Below, in pieces: positions 1 through 7,835 of a stretch of 34,192 nt of DNA (positions within the stretch are counted from its first letter, which is position 1; each line of letters opens with the position of its first letter). Origin of the DNA: Deltaproteobacteria bacterium (GTDB taxonomy: Bacteria > Myxococcota_A > Polyangia > Polyangiales > Ga0077539); NCBI GenBank assembly GCA_947477565.1, contig CANJUR010000006.1, positions 134,668 through 168,859 of the forward strand. Direction: 5' to 3'. A program made the position numbers and the translations under genes. The notes under the pieces were generated by a model, which was not told where the DNA came from, ran no database searches, and worked only from the letters and a program-made list of their open reading frames with translations.

Positions 1-678
1 AAACTACTGCGCGCACTGCAGGAGCGGAGGGTGCGGCCCGTCGGCGGGACGACGGAGATCCCGATCGACACTCGCATCGTGGCTGCGACCAATCGCGAGC
101 TTGCGCAGATGGTGAAGGAGAAGCTCTTCCGCGAGGATCTCTACTACCGACTCAACGTGCTCCGGCTACACCTTCCGCCGCTCCGTGAACGTAGGGAAGA
201 CCTCCCGGCGCTGATCGAGCATTTCCGCAGTCGCTTCGCTGCGGAGAACGGACGAGCCTTCGTAAGTTTCTCCCCCGAAACCCTACGCTTGATGCTCGCG
301 CACCAGTGGCCCGGCAACGTCCGTGAACTGGAAAACGCCGTCGAGCGCGCCGTCACTCTTTCCCAGGGGAGCACCGTGATCCGCGACGACCTGCCACCCG
401 AACTCCTCGGCGCAGCAGGCTTCTCTCGGCCGGGCGAGATGCTGTTGCCGCCCGAGGGGCTGCAGCTTGAGGCGACCCTTGAAGACATCGAGCGCAGTTT
501 GATCAGGCAGGCGCTGGATCGGGCGAAGGGTGTCCGCACGCATGCTGCGACGCACCTTGGCCTGACTTTTCGCTCGTTTCGCTACCGGCTCCAGAAGCTG
601 GGGATGGCGGGCGGCGAGGCAGCCTCCGGGGATGGCGAGGCGGACGGCGATGGCGACGATCTGCGTGCCCGTCGCTAA
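1..678 (+). CDS. pilR: Sigma-54-dependent response regulator, PilR-like (C-terminal part)
   Basis: The gene enters from the left edge; 225 residues are visible and the frame is open from base 1. They form the second half of a sigma-54-activator AAA+ domain followed by a Fis-type DNA-binding helix-turn-helix. Visible motifs are the sensor I region (VAATNREL), the arginine-finger segment (FREDLYYRLNV then LPPLRER), the sensor II motif WPGNVRELENAVERA near residues 101-115, and a C-terminal HTH at about 160-205 containing GLTFRSFRYRLQKLG. A TFRS-RYRLxKLG recognition helix is typical of PilR, the activator of pilin transcription, and the next gene encodes a type IV prepilin, which supports that name. 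The receiver domain, Walker A and GAFTGA loop lie outside the window. The C-terminus is a short acidic/Gly tail. It could also be another NtrC-family regulator. Confidence 0.8.
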   Translation, partial: KLLRALQERRVRPVGGTTEIPIDTRIVAATNRELAQMVKEKLFREDLYYRLNVLRLHLPPLRERREDLPALIEHFRSRFAAENGRAFVSFSPETLRLMLAHQWPGNVRELENAVERAVTLSQGSTVIRDDLPPELLGAAGFSRPGEMLLPPEGLQLEATLEDIERSLIRQALDRAKGVRTHAATHLGLTFRSFRYRLQKLGMAGGEAASGDGEADGDGDDLRARR

Positions 679-708
679 GGGGTCCCCAGGGTGGACACGG
701 ATCCCCTT
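677..708 (+). terminator. Stem-loop after pilR-like gene
   Basis: Arms AAGGGGTCC (677-685) and GGATCCCCTT (699-708) pair over nine base pairs with one bulged T; the loop is 13 bases. It starts inside the stop codon of the pilR-like gene. No T-run follows, so termination is plausible but not certain. Together with the absence of an obvious operonic link it suggests that the prepilin gene is transcribed separately. Confidence 0.4.
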
Positions 709-786
709 CGCGCGCGCTGCGTCCCGGGCTACGATTGAGTTTCAAGCTGTAGTCGCCCCCCATGCGCGCTGCTCCCGGAGGATCCG

Positions 787-1365
787 ATGAAGACCACGAC
801 TGCCTCTCGACGCCTCGCATACCGCTGGGCCAGGGCCGGCATGACCCTGATTGAGTTGATGATGGTCGTGGTGATCCTCGGGGTGCTCGCGGGGGTGGGG
901 GCGTACACGTATTCGTCGTATCTCCGCCGGAGTCGTTCGCAGGAAGCGCGCACGATGCTCGCGTCCATTGCGTCGCGCGAGGAGGCCTACCGCTCGGAGT
1001 TCTCGACGTATTGCGCAGCGGGTGCGATGGGGACGCCGACTTCCCTCGGCCTCAGCAACGCGTGGCCGACCAGCGCACCCACCGGTTCAAGGGTTCCCTT
1101 CCTCGGAACATCGATGCCCTCGGAGTGGCTGCAACTTGGGTTCAGGCCCACGGGCGATGTTCGCTACCGCTATGTGGTGGTTGTCGGTGCGCCGCCGACG
1201 GCGCCGCCGAGTCCCTACGATTCGGGCTTCACGAGCGCGCCGAATCAGGATCTCTGGTTCGTGTCTGAGGCTTACGGGAACCTCGACGCTGACAGCGTGG
1301 TGTCAACGTTTGGTATCTTCTCTGGCAACAGCAACACGCTTCGCATCGTGAACGAGACCGAGTAG
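787..1365 (+). CDS. pilA: Type IV prepilin (PilA-like)
   Basis: The 192-residue protein has a class III prepilin leader of 18 residues ending in Gly18, followed by MTLIELMMVVVILGVLAG. Glu5 of the mature protein is present and a hydrophobic alpha-1 spine follows. PilD-type peptidase would cut after Gly18 and methylate Met1, leaving about 174 residues. The C-terminal globular part is rich in Ser, Thr and Pro and has no disulfide pair. The start is set by a GGAGGA ribosome binding site at 777-782. It is probably the structural subunit of type IV pili used for gliding or twitching. Position right after a PilR-type regulator fits the pilR-pilA order known in Myxococcus. A minor pilin or pseudopilin cannot be excluded from sequence alone. 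I found no correctly spaced -24/-12 promoter in the 108-base gap. Confidence 0.85.
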   Translation: MKTTTASRRLAYRWARAGMTLIELMMVVVILGVLAGVGAYTYSSYLRRSRSQEARTMLASIASREEAYRSEFSTYCAAGAMGTPTSLGLSNAWPTSAPTGSRVPFLGTSMPSEWLQLGFRPTGDVRYRYVVVVGAPPTAPPSPYDSGFTSAPNQDLWFVSEAYGNLDADSVVSTFGIFSGNSNTLRIVNETE

Positions 1366-1408
1366 CCCGCTCGGCGGTTCCCCCCCCCTTCCTCCGCGGT
1401 CCTCATCG

Positions 1409-2233
1409 ATGCAACAAAGTTCCCTCGTAGGCGGGCTGGTAATGCTCCTGGGCGCGGTTGGGGTTGTCCCACTCCGCGGCACTCTCAACCGGCAGTACGA
1501 CAGTCACAGACGGGTGTTGGACTCCGCGGAGATACCCACCGTCGGAGTCGCCCGCGTGGCTTCTCTCGGCCACGTGGAATGGCTCGCGGACGTCCTGTGG
1601 ATCAACGCCCTCCTCTACTACGGCGAATCGCTGAGCGCGCGAAACCCCGGTCGATACATCAGCCGGTACGCCTCGGTCATGATCTCCCTCGATCCACATT
1701 TTCGTCAGGCCTATCTATGGGCTGCGGTGGCATTGGTGATGCGCACGGGCGAGGTACCGACCGACGACATCCGACGAGCGGCAGACTATCTAGAGGTTGG
1801 TTTGCGAATCTTCCCTGGCGACGGCGAACTTCATCTCCAACGCGGCGCAACGCTAGCCTTCGAACTGTCCCCGCGGCTGCCCCGGGACAGCGTCGAGCGT
1901 AGGCAGATTCGGGCCGTCGCGGCGGAGCACTTCCGCAAGGCTTCCGCGTTGGGCGAGGGGCCTGAGTGGATGGCCCTGACCGCCGCCACATTTCTCGCCG
2001 AGGCCGGGCGCAACGACGCTGCGATCGAGGCGCTGCGGGACGGTCTGGTCCGCGCGGAAAATCCGGCGTTCCGTGAGCGTATTCAGCAGCGCTTGATCGA
2101 GATGCTGCGGACTCACCCGAGCGACGATCGAGGCCTGTCGGAGATGCAGAGTTTGGAGGCAGCGCGGCATCGGGAGTACCCCTACTTGCCGACGCCGCTC
2201 TACCTTTTTGTGGGCCCACGCGTCGGGCCCTGA
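1409..2233 (+). CDS. Membrane-anchored helical/TPR-like repeat protein
   Basis: A 274-residue protein that begins with an uncleaved-looking hydrophobic anchor (about residues 5-24). A mostly alpha-helical body follows, whose spacing of small and aromatic residues resembles tetratricopeptide repeats. Two examples are a segment near residues 90-130 (YLWAAVALV... AADYLEVGLRIFPGD) and one near 175-215 (AEHFRKASALG, ... AAIEALRDGL). The segment ADVLWINALLYYG near residue 60 is strikingly aromatic. It lies 43 bases behind the prepilin gene with no terminator visible between, so cotranscription and a role around the pilus or cell envelope are possible. That is inference from position only. No strong ribosome binding site precedes the ATG. 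I do not recognise a named family. Confidence 0.75.
   Translation: MQQSSLVGGLVMLLGAVGVVPLRGTLNRQYDSHRRVLDSAEIPTVGVARVASLGHVEWLADVLWINALLYYGESLSARNPGRYISRYASVMISLDPHFRQAYLWAAVALVMRTGEVPTDDIRRAADYLEVGLRIFPGDGELHLQRGATLAFELSPRLPRDSVERRQIRAVAAEHFRKASALGEGPEWMALTAATFLAEAGRNDAAIEALRDGLVRAENPAFRERIQQRLIEMLRTHPSDDRGLSEMQSLEAARHREYPYLPTPLYLFVGPRVGP
2212..2230. terminator. GGGCCC inverted repeat between convergent genes
   Basis: Two identical palindromic hexamers GGGCCC (2212-2217 and 2225-2230) flank a 7-base loop. They sit at the last codons of the + gene, just before the convergent kinase gene whose stop lies 5 bases beyond. A stem-loop forms on either strand. There is no U-tract on the appropriate side, so it may only slow polymerase. 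Confidence 0.3.
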
Positions 2234-2238
2234 GGCCG

Positions 2239-4803
2239 TTACTCGAGGGATCGGTTCCTGAAGTCAGCCGTTCCGCCGGCTGTGATGGTGACCGAGAACG
2301 AGCCGTGTGCCGCGAGTTCTTCGTTGCTGCAGGTGACGCGATAACTCCCTGGCGGGAGAGCCAGGCGCCGAGGTGTGGCGAAGGTCGTCCCCTGGCCCGA
2401 CACGGTGCAACTCGATGCAGGTCGAGTCGAGATCAGTAGCACGCCGGTCGCACCGCCCGCGGTGAGAGGGTTCGTTGTCGGTCGCACCACGGGCAGAGTG
2501 GCGGGGCGAACAGCCAGGGTAGTGCTGGGTCGAGTCACTCGAGGGGTCCGCGGTGCTGCGACGGGAAGTACTGCCGCCGGGGGCGCATTGTTGGCGACCA
2601 CCTGGACTGCGCTTGGCAGCACGGGAGGCAGAACTGGCGCTACGGTGGGAGTCTGCACGACGACCTGATTGGATTCAGGCATCGGCGGAACGAGCGGCGG
2701 AACCATCGTGGTGGTCGGTTCTGGCTCGAGTTCGACCTGCATCTGTGTGATCTGCGCTTCGCGCACCGGAACGTCCTGCGTAAATGGCCGGAAGCCCGGC
2801 TTGCGAACCTCTACGCGGTGAAGTCGCACAACGGCCAGTTCGGGGACTTCGAAACGCTGACCATTGCCGACGAGTGGTTGGCTATCGACCAGGACCGCGA
2901 CACCACCGACGTTAGTGGTGATGAGCAGTCCTCCGGACGGTTCTCCACGGGTGAGTTTGAGCGCGATGATGACCAGCGCCGCTACGGCGACCACTCCGAG
3001 CAACGCCAGGACGACCACAGAGCTGCCCTCGTTGCGTCGAGGCTCGGGCCGTGGTGGCGTCGATTCTGCTGGGGGCCGCGAGAACTTCGGATCCCCTCCA
3101 ATACGCCAGGCGTCCTTCCCCGCGACGGTCGGCCGCGGGGGCACGCTCGGCGAGGGCGCAATGTTGGGCATCGGCACCGGACTCACAGGCGGAGCGGACA
3201 CCATCTGGACAGGGAAAGGTGCGTTCGGGACCAACGAGGCCACGGATTGAAGAGAACTCGAGGGCAGGGGAGGGGCTGCGACTGCTGAAGCTTGAGCTCC
3301 AGAGGGCTGCGAAGGAACCGACGAGTTTCTTCCAGGAAGTGCAGGTAGCGCTGGCAGAATGCCAGTGGTGCGGCCGTTCGCGGGTGGTCGTGTGCCCGAG
3401 TTTCCACGAGGCATGACCGGCGGGAGACTCGGGAGTTTTGCCCCTTCGGGACGGTCATAGATCTGGGTCGCGAGTTCTTCCTCGTCCCAGTCCATCTCGT
3501 GAATCTCCACCGGTGCGGCGGCCACCGGAGGCAACACCGGAAGCGATGGAGGCACCGACAGCGGCACCGTCGAAGCTACGGGCCGAGATACCGTCGGCGG
3601 AGGCGGTAATGCAGACGAGATGCGAGCGCCCGCTGCGACAGCCACCTGAGGCGCTTGCGCGGTTCCACCCATCCCCATGACCGTGCCTCGATGTGCGCGC
3701 GGCGGCGGCGGCGGCGGCGGCGGAGTACCAAGCCGCGGGCTCGGCGGACTTCCCTTCGGTGAGCCGTTCGGGGGCGTAGGTGACGAGAGATCTGCACTGC
3801 CCTCGAGTTCTTCGAGGTCATTGGCGCGTCGGGAGTCGAACTTCCGAAACTCATCATCGCGGGTTAATTCACGCGAGATCTCTTCCGCAAAGATCTTGTG
3901 CACGTAGGCACTGAGGTCCTTACGCGCAAAGAAATTACCGGAAGTGTACATGAACGACTGCAGGTCGTCGTGCAGGTCCATCGCGCTGCGATAGCGATCT
4001 TCTGGGTGCTTCGCGAGCGACTTGAGCACGATCGACTCAAGCTCATCTGGGATGCGCTTGTTGTACGTCGTCGGGGGCATGATCTCGACGTTGCGGACCT
4101 TCTCCAGTGTGGAGAAATCCGATTCGCCGACGAAGAGCCGCTCGTTGGTAAGGAGTTCGTAAAGGCAGATGCCCACAGCGAACACATCGCTGCGGCGATC
4201 AACCTGTAGCCCGCGGACCTGCTCCGGGGACATGTAGCCGAACTTCCCCTTCAGGATTCCCGCCTGAGTCTTCGAACTCTTGCTCGCCGCCTTGGCGATG
4301 CCGAAGTCGATGAGCTTCACGTCTCCGTCGTAGGAGATCAGGATGTTCTGCGGGGAAACATCACGATGGACCAACTCAAGTGAGCGGCCAGCGGCGTCCT
4401 TCTTGTTGTGTGCGTAGTCCAAGCCCTCGCACAACTTCATGACCATGTAGCAAGCCATCGGAACCATGATCGGCTCCGAGCGCTTCTTCACGCGATCGAA
4501 GATCGCGCGCATGTCCTTGCCGGCCACGTACTCGAGGGCAATAAAGTACGAGTCGCCGACCTTTCCCAGTTCGAAGATCTGGGCGATGTTCGGGTGCGTC
4601 AATTGCACCGCGAGCTTCGCTTCATCGACGAACATCGCGATGAACTCCTGGTCCTCCGCGATGGAAGGGAGGATGCGTTTCATGGCCACGAGCCGCTCGA
4701 AGCCAGCTTCCCCAAAGGACTTCGCCTTGAACACCTCGGCCATTCCGCCGACGCTGATGCGTTCAAGGAGGTAGTACTTCCCGAACTTGACGGGACTCTT
4801 CAC
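2239..4803 (-). CDS. Transmembrane Ser/Thr protein kinase with PEGA-like extracytoplasmic domains
   Basis: An 854-residue Hanks-type kinase. The N-terminal catalytic domain (about 8-275) shows the Gly-rich loop VGGMAEVFKA, Lys42 in VAMKRI, Glu61, the catalytic loop HRDVSPQN (146-153), DFG (166-168) and GYMSPEQV. A long Pro/Ala/Ser-rich linker follows, including an eight-proline run. One transmembrane helix lies at about 594-616. Two beta-rich PEGA-like modules follow at about 622-690 and 785-854, separated by a Pro/Val linker. The cell-surface part could sense envelope ligands; substrates are unknown. I place the start at the GTG at 4803 because GAGGAG lies 9 bases upstream and homologues begin close to the KFGKY segment; a GTG at 4836 would add 11 residues without a ribosome binding site. 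A TTGACG-18-TAGAAC promoter lies upstream. Confidence 0.9.
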   Translation of the reverse strand: MKSPVKFGKYYLLERISVGGMAEVFKAKSFGEAGFERLVAMKRILPSIAEDQEFIAMFVDEAKLAVQLTHPNIAQIFELGKVGDSYFIALEYVAGKDMRAIFDRVKKRSEPIMVPMACYMVMKLCEGLDYAHNKKDAAGRSLELVHRDVSPQNILISYDGDVKLIDFGIAKAASKSSKTQAGILKGKFGYMSPEQVRGLQVDRRSDVFAVGICLYELLTNERLFVGESDFSTLEKVRNVEIMPPTTYNKRIPDELESIVLKSLAKHPEDRYRSAMDLHDDLQSFMYTSGNFFARKDLSAYVHKIFAEEISRELTRDDEFRKFDSRRANDLEELEGSADLSSPTPPNGSPKGSPPSPRLGTPPPPPPPPRAHRGTVMGMGGTAQAPQVAVAAGARISSALPPPPTVSRPVASTVPLSVPPSLPVLPPVAAAPVEIHEMDWDEEELATQIYDRPEGAKLPSLPPVMPRGNSGTRPPANGRTTGILPALPALPGRNSSVPSQPSGAQASAVAAPPLPSSSLQSVASLVPNAPFPVQMVSAPPVSPVPMPNIAPSPSVPPRPTVAGKDAWRIGGDPKFSRPPAESTPPRPEPRRNEGSSVVVLALLGVVAVAALVIIALKLTRGEPSGGLLITTNVGGVAVLVDSQPLVGNGQRFEVPELAVVRLHRVEVRKPGFRPFTQDVPVREAQITQMQVELEPEPTTTMVPPLVPPMPESNQVVVQTPTVAPVLPPVLPSAVQVVANNAPPAAVLPVAAPRTPRVTRPSTTLAVRPATLPVVRPTTNPLTAGGATGVLLISTRPASSCTVSGQGTTFATPRRLALPPGSYRVTCSNEELAAHGSFSVTITAGGTADFRNRSLE
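3701..3723. repeat. (GGC)n trinucleotide run
   Basis: Nearly eight GGC units, encoding on the minus strand the eight-proline run in the linker of the Ser/Thr kinase. Slippage would change linker length in steps of one residue without breaking the frame. Confidence 0.8.
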
Positions 4804-4877
4804 CGCGCGACTCTCCTCGGGCCGATCTCCACGCACTGGCAGCGACGAGTCGGGATCATTGGTTGAAATGCCACGGG

Positions 4878-4907
4878 GTTCTACTCGTTTCGCTCGTACC
4901 CCGTCAA
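4878..4907 (-). promoter_or_regulatory. Promoter of the Ser/Thr kinase gene
   Basis: On the minus strand TTGACG (4907-4902) is followed after 18 bases by TAGAAC (4883-4878). The predicted transcript start near 4871 leaves a leader of roughly 65 bases before the GTG at 4803. The boxes match the TTGAC-N18-TAGA pattern seen at several other genes in this window. It overlaps the end of the minus-strand open frame 4881-5216. Confidence 0.55.
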
Positions 4908-5216
4908 CGACACGAGCGCACCCTTGGGCGTTGTCGTCGGAGCATTCATGCCGGCGAGCCAGCCGTCGGGCTGGTTGAACGGGAAGCGGGAGGTCAGATC
5001 GCCTGCGGCCGTGCCATCCTTGGGTCCGTCGACCACACGGGCCACTACCGGGGCGTGCCGGCGTCTACCGACGGCCGCGACGAACCACCCCAGATTGGGA
5101 CCGACACCCGATGCCCGCCCGTCAGGTTGATGTGGACGCCTCCATCGCTGTTCTGTCGGTAGCGCACACGACGATGTTGCGCCTCGTACCAGAGGCGCAT
5201 CGGGACCGGCCGGACC
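4881..5216 (-). other. Open frame, probable frameshifted C-terminal extension of the glycosidase homologue
   Basis: This minus-strand frame runs 111 codons without a stop and then ends in TAG at 4883-4881. Codon third positions are mostly G or C in its distal half. The translation is protein-like, for example GWFVAAVGRR, then VVARVVDGPKDG, then LTSRFPFNQPDGW. It has no ATG, GTG or TTG start before codons near its middle, so it is unlikely to be a complete independent gene. It is the -1 frame relative to the upstream glycosidase-like gene. The two frames can be joined at a GGGG run (about 5082-5085), where one extra G would make the protein continue by about 68 residues to 4881. A genuine mutation, a recoding event or a sequencing error are all possible. 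A 52-codon ORF from the GTG overlapping the TAG is the alternative. Confidence 0.5.
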
Positions 5217-7681
5217 TCAGGAAACACACGCTCGGCACCGCCGCCTTCGCGCTGGACCAGGTCGAATCGTGGGACCGCGTCCGCAGCGATCGTGGCGCCC
5301 AGCGCATCGCGCGAAGATTCCGTGCTGATCGTCACGCCGGGGGACAATGCGAGGGGCGTTCCGACACAACCAACCAGTCGAAAAGCTGCCGTGATCAGAT
5401 CCGCAAGCGGTCGATCTGCGACCGCCATGACCAGGAAGCCGTCGCGGTCGATACAAGCACCGCGCGTGGCCGTCGCGCCGGGGAGCAGCGCCGCACCTTC
5501 GAAGCCCTCTCCAGTAGTCGCTTCGATCCACCGGCCCCCAGCCTGTGCGTCCCACCTGAGCCTCGTACCCTCAGCGGCGTCCGTCGCGGGCGCCAGCACC
5601 GTCGCGACCCGGCCAGCCGACCCCACCGGGGCAGGACCGACCCGGCGCGGATCGACCCGCAGTAAGTTGACCCAGCGGTCGGGGTGCAAAAGGTCGGGGC
5701 GTACTCGTGTTCGCGCCATGGGCCAGGGAAAGGTCGCCTGAGAGAGCCCATCGATGCTCCAGCGCCCCTCGCCATCGACCACCGGTGAGACCAGCGTGCG
5801 CATCGGGGCCCCGGGAAGCACCGGCCGAAGGAGAAGGTAGAAGAAGTCTCGCGGATCGCGCTTGATATATCGGGGAAATCCAAGCGGATGCATCCCCCGA
5901 ACCATGCGGCGGGTACGGTACTCGAAGCCCGGCGCACCCGGCACCGGGCCTTGCGCTTCGGCCTCGCGAGTGAGGCTGCGCGGTAGAGAAGGGAGAGTTC
6001 CGGTCGGCGCGACTCGATAGAATTCGAAGCCGGTGTTGGCCCCGTTCATGTCGAGGTGCAGTCCATAGGCGCAGCGCGCCGCGAGCATCGCCTCTCCGAG
6101 TGAGACCTCCGTAAGGCCGTTGCCCCAGAAGAACGCAACGTGCCCCTCGGTCGTCGAACAAAGCCCCGTGCGCGCGGTGTGGGACTCCCCCGGCGGAGCA
6201 CCCGGTGCGGTGCCTCCCCAGAACGAGCGGTGGTAAGGGTTGATGACTCCGTCCTCGACCAACGGCGTGAGATTCTGCCGGAACTCCAGTATTTCCGATG
6301 GGATACTCGTCTGGTCCGGTGGCCACGAGCCGAAGCCCGTCCGGCCGCCCTCTAGCGCCGAGATCGTCGCGCCCCACGGTTTGGGCGGCAGGAAGAGAGT
6401 GCCCTCGGCGAAAACCCCCCACTCGCCGTGCAGTGCCTGGAAGCCTCCGTTGAAGCCCGCGACCAGTCGCCCCATCGTGCGCGGGTCGCGAGGTATCGAG
6501 CCGCTGCCGGTTTCGCCGGTTGCGCCCATAGGCTCTTGCGATCCAGGCACCACGTGAAGTTCGACCTGGCGGGCGTCCCACAGCGTCACGTAGACGCGGG
6601 TGTCGGGGCGCTCGCGGTCGGTGCGAACGAAAGACTGCGCGAAGGCCGGAGGGGCTCCTGGGTTGCCGCCGACGAACGGGTCGTCGCGCTGGATCAACGA
6701 CCATTCGCCTTCGTGCGCAAGCGCCGGACGCAGCCGGGCAACCATCGGTGCGGGGGGCCACCCCTCGACGGGTCCATCGACGTCGCGCGAGGGACCGGAT
6801 CGCAGTACGTCTGCAAGGTCTTCCGCGGCCTCGGCCTGGGAGGTGTCCTCGGCAATGCGAACCCGTGCCCGCGCGACCTCGTCTTGCAGTCCGAATGCGA
6901 CGCGCTCAGCCCACGCGATGGGAGCACCCCCGACCCACGGCACGGCCCGGATGGTATCGACGAACCATGTCACCCACCCAGTTGTCCCCGCGAGGCGCGG
7001 GCGCTCGCGAAGCAGGTCGTTGCCAGCGACGATCGCGCGAGTCGAGGCATCGACGATCAGTGACCGGCCCATGGCCACGGCCGCGACGCGCTCTCCTTCC
7101 CAGCGTAAAGACAGCGTACGCACCGGGTGCAACAGATCGAAGCGGTCGAGCCCGTAGCCTTGCGATCGACCGCTGCTCTGTAGCCGCGAGACCGCCGCTC
7201 GAAAACGCGAGCCGTGGTCACCCGTCGATGACAACGCCTCGGGGGCTCCCGCGAGGTCGATGACGGTAAACGCGACGATCTCGTCGCCGACGCGGGTCCA
7301 GTACGCTGCCCAGCGCTCGTGAATCGTCAGGCCGCCCTCTTCCGCGCCAGGCGAACGCGTCAGGTTGGACACGTCGCGCACAGCGAGGATCCGCCGCTTA
7401 TCATCAGTCCGCGCGGTGACCGCGAACACATCCACGCTCTCGCCGGGAGCCCGCGCCAGGACCAGCGCCCGGCTCTCGCCGAACGTCGAATGGGTGATCC
7501 AAATGGGCTCTCCTTCGACACGGATACCTCGTCGGGTAAGCGCGCCGCGGAGGTCCGTTGGTCCGGGCGATCCGAGCACCAGGAGTCCGCCGAGGCCCAC
7601 CCCGAGCGCCCACGCCAGCGCGGTCGGAGCCCACGCGGCGGAAGGAAGCGCACGGGCTTGGTGATTCTTGCGCTGGCGCAT
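5045..7681 (-). CDS. NAGPA-like phosphodiester glycosidase domain protein, membrane-anchored
   Basis: An 878-residue protein. The ATG at 7681 is chosen because it directly precedes a basic stretch (MRQRKNHQAR) and one transmembrane segment at about 18-37; the open frame runs further back but only through the divergent HEAT gene. Residues about 365-560 resemble the phosphodiester glycosidase (NAGPA) fold: an RLVAGFNGGFQ segment at 405-415 and HLDMNGANTGFEFY at 542-555. These occupy the places of the NGGF and DGGGS motifs of that family. The second motif is altered, so catalytic activity is uncertain. The enzyme part would face the periplasm or outside. The N-terminal 340 residues are rich in beta-strand-like patterns and unrecognised. 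The frame ends at 5045, but see the adjoining open frame, which probably holds the real C-terminus. A TTGCGT-18-TAGACA promoter lies 29 bases upstream of the start. Confidence 0.7.
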   Translation of the reverse strand: MRQRKNHQARALPSAAWAPTALAWALGVGLGGLLVLGSPGPTDLRGALTRRGIRVEGEPIWITHSTFGESRALVLARAPGESVDVFAVTARTDDKRRILAVRDVSNLTRSPGAEEGGLTIHERWAAYWTRVGDEIVAFTVIDLAGAPEALSSTGDHGSRFRAAVSRLQSSGRSQGYGLDRFDLLHPVRTLSLRWEGERVAAVAMGRSLIVDASTRAIVAGNDLLRERPRLAGTTGWVTWFVDTIRAVPWVGGAPIAWAERVAFGLQDEVARARVRIAEDTSQAEAAEDLADVLRSGPSRDVDGPVEGWPPAPMVARLRPALAHEGEWSLIQRDDPFVGGNPGAPPAFAQSFVRTDRERPDTRVYVTLWDARQVELHVVPGSQEPMGATGETGSGSIPRDPRTMGRLVAGFNGGFQALHGEWGVFAEGTLFLPPKPWGATISALEGGRTGFGSWPPDQTSIPSEILEFRQNLTPLVEDGVINPYHRSFWGGTAPGAPPGESHTARTGLCSTTEGHVAFFWGNGLTEVSLGEAMLAARCAYGLHLDMNGANTGFEFYRVAPTGTLPSLPRSLTREAEAQGPVPGAPGFEYRTRRMVRGMHPLGFPRYIKRDPRDFFYLLLRPVLPGAPMRTLVSPVVDGEGRWSIDGLSQATFPWPMARTRVRPDLLHPDRWVNLLRVDPRRVGPAPVGSAGRVATVLAPATDAAEGTRLRWDAQAGGRWIEATTGEGFEGAALLPGATATRGACIDRDGFLVMAVADRPLADLITAAFRLVGCVGTPLALSPGVTISTESSRDALGATIAADAVPRFDLVQREGGGAERVFPEVRPVPMRLWYEAQHRRVRYRQNSDGGVHINLTGGHRVSVPIWGGSSRPSVDAGTPR

Positions 7682-7710
7682 CGGCAAGGTCTTGGAGACC
7701 GCTCCGCAGG

Positions 7711-7740
7711 TGTCTACAGGCAACCAACCTCCCCACGCAA
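7711..7740 (-). promoter_or_regulatory. Promoter of the glycosidase-like gene
   Basis: Minus-strand TTGCGT (7740-7735), an 18-base spacer and TAGACA (7716-7711), with the ATG 29 bases further on. The -35 box matches TTGACA in three positions only; the -10 box matches the TAGA pattern used elsewhere in the window. Confidence 0.4.
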
Positions 7741-7767
7741 AGCTGTCGCGCGTGGCCGAGGCATCCC

Positions 7768-7797
7768 TTGATCGCGCGCGCCGCCTCGTTCTAGAAC
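7768..7797 (+). promoter_or_regulatory. Promoter of the HEAT-repeat/lipoprotein operon
   Basis: TTGATC (7768-7773), an 18-base spacer and TAGAAC (7792-7797) precede the ATG at 7836 by 38 bases. This leaves room for a short leader with the GGAG site at 7825-7828. It is divergent from, and lies just upstream of, the promoter of the minus-strand glycosidase-like gene. Confidence 0.5.
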
Positions 7798-7835
7798 CTT
7801 CCACGATCGCTCGCCCCCCTTCTCGGAGCCCATCG

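Noticed and set aside
679..786. Sigma-54 (-24/-12) promoter expected before the prepilin gene
   Set aside because: I tested each GG in this gap for GC ten bases later; none has the required spacing and TGG...GC context.
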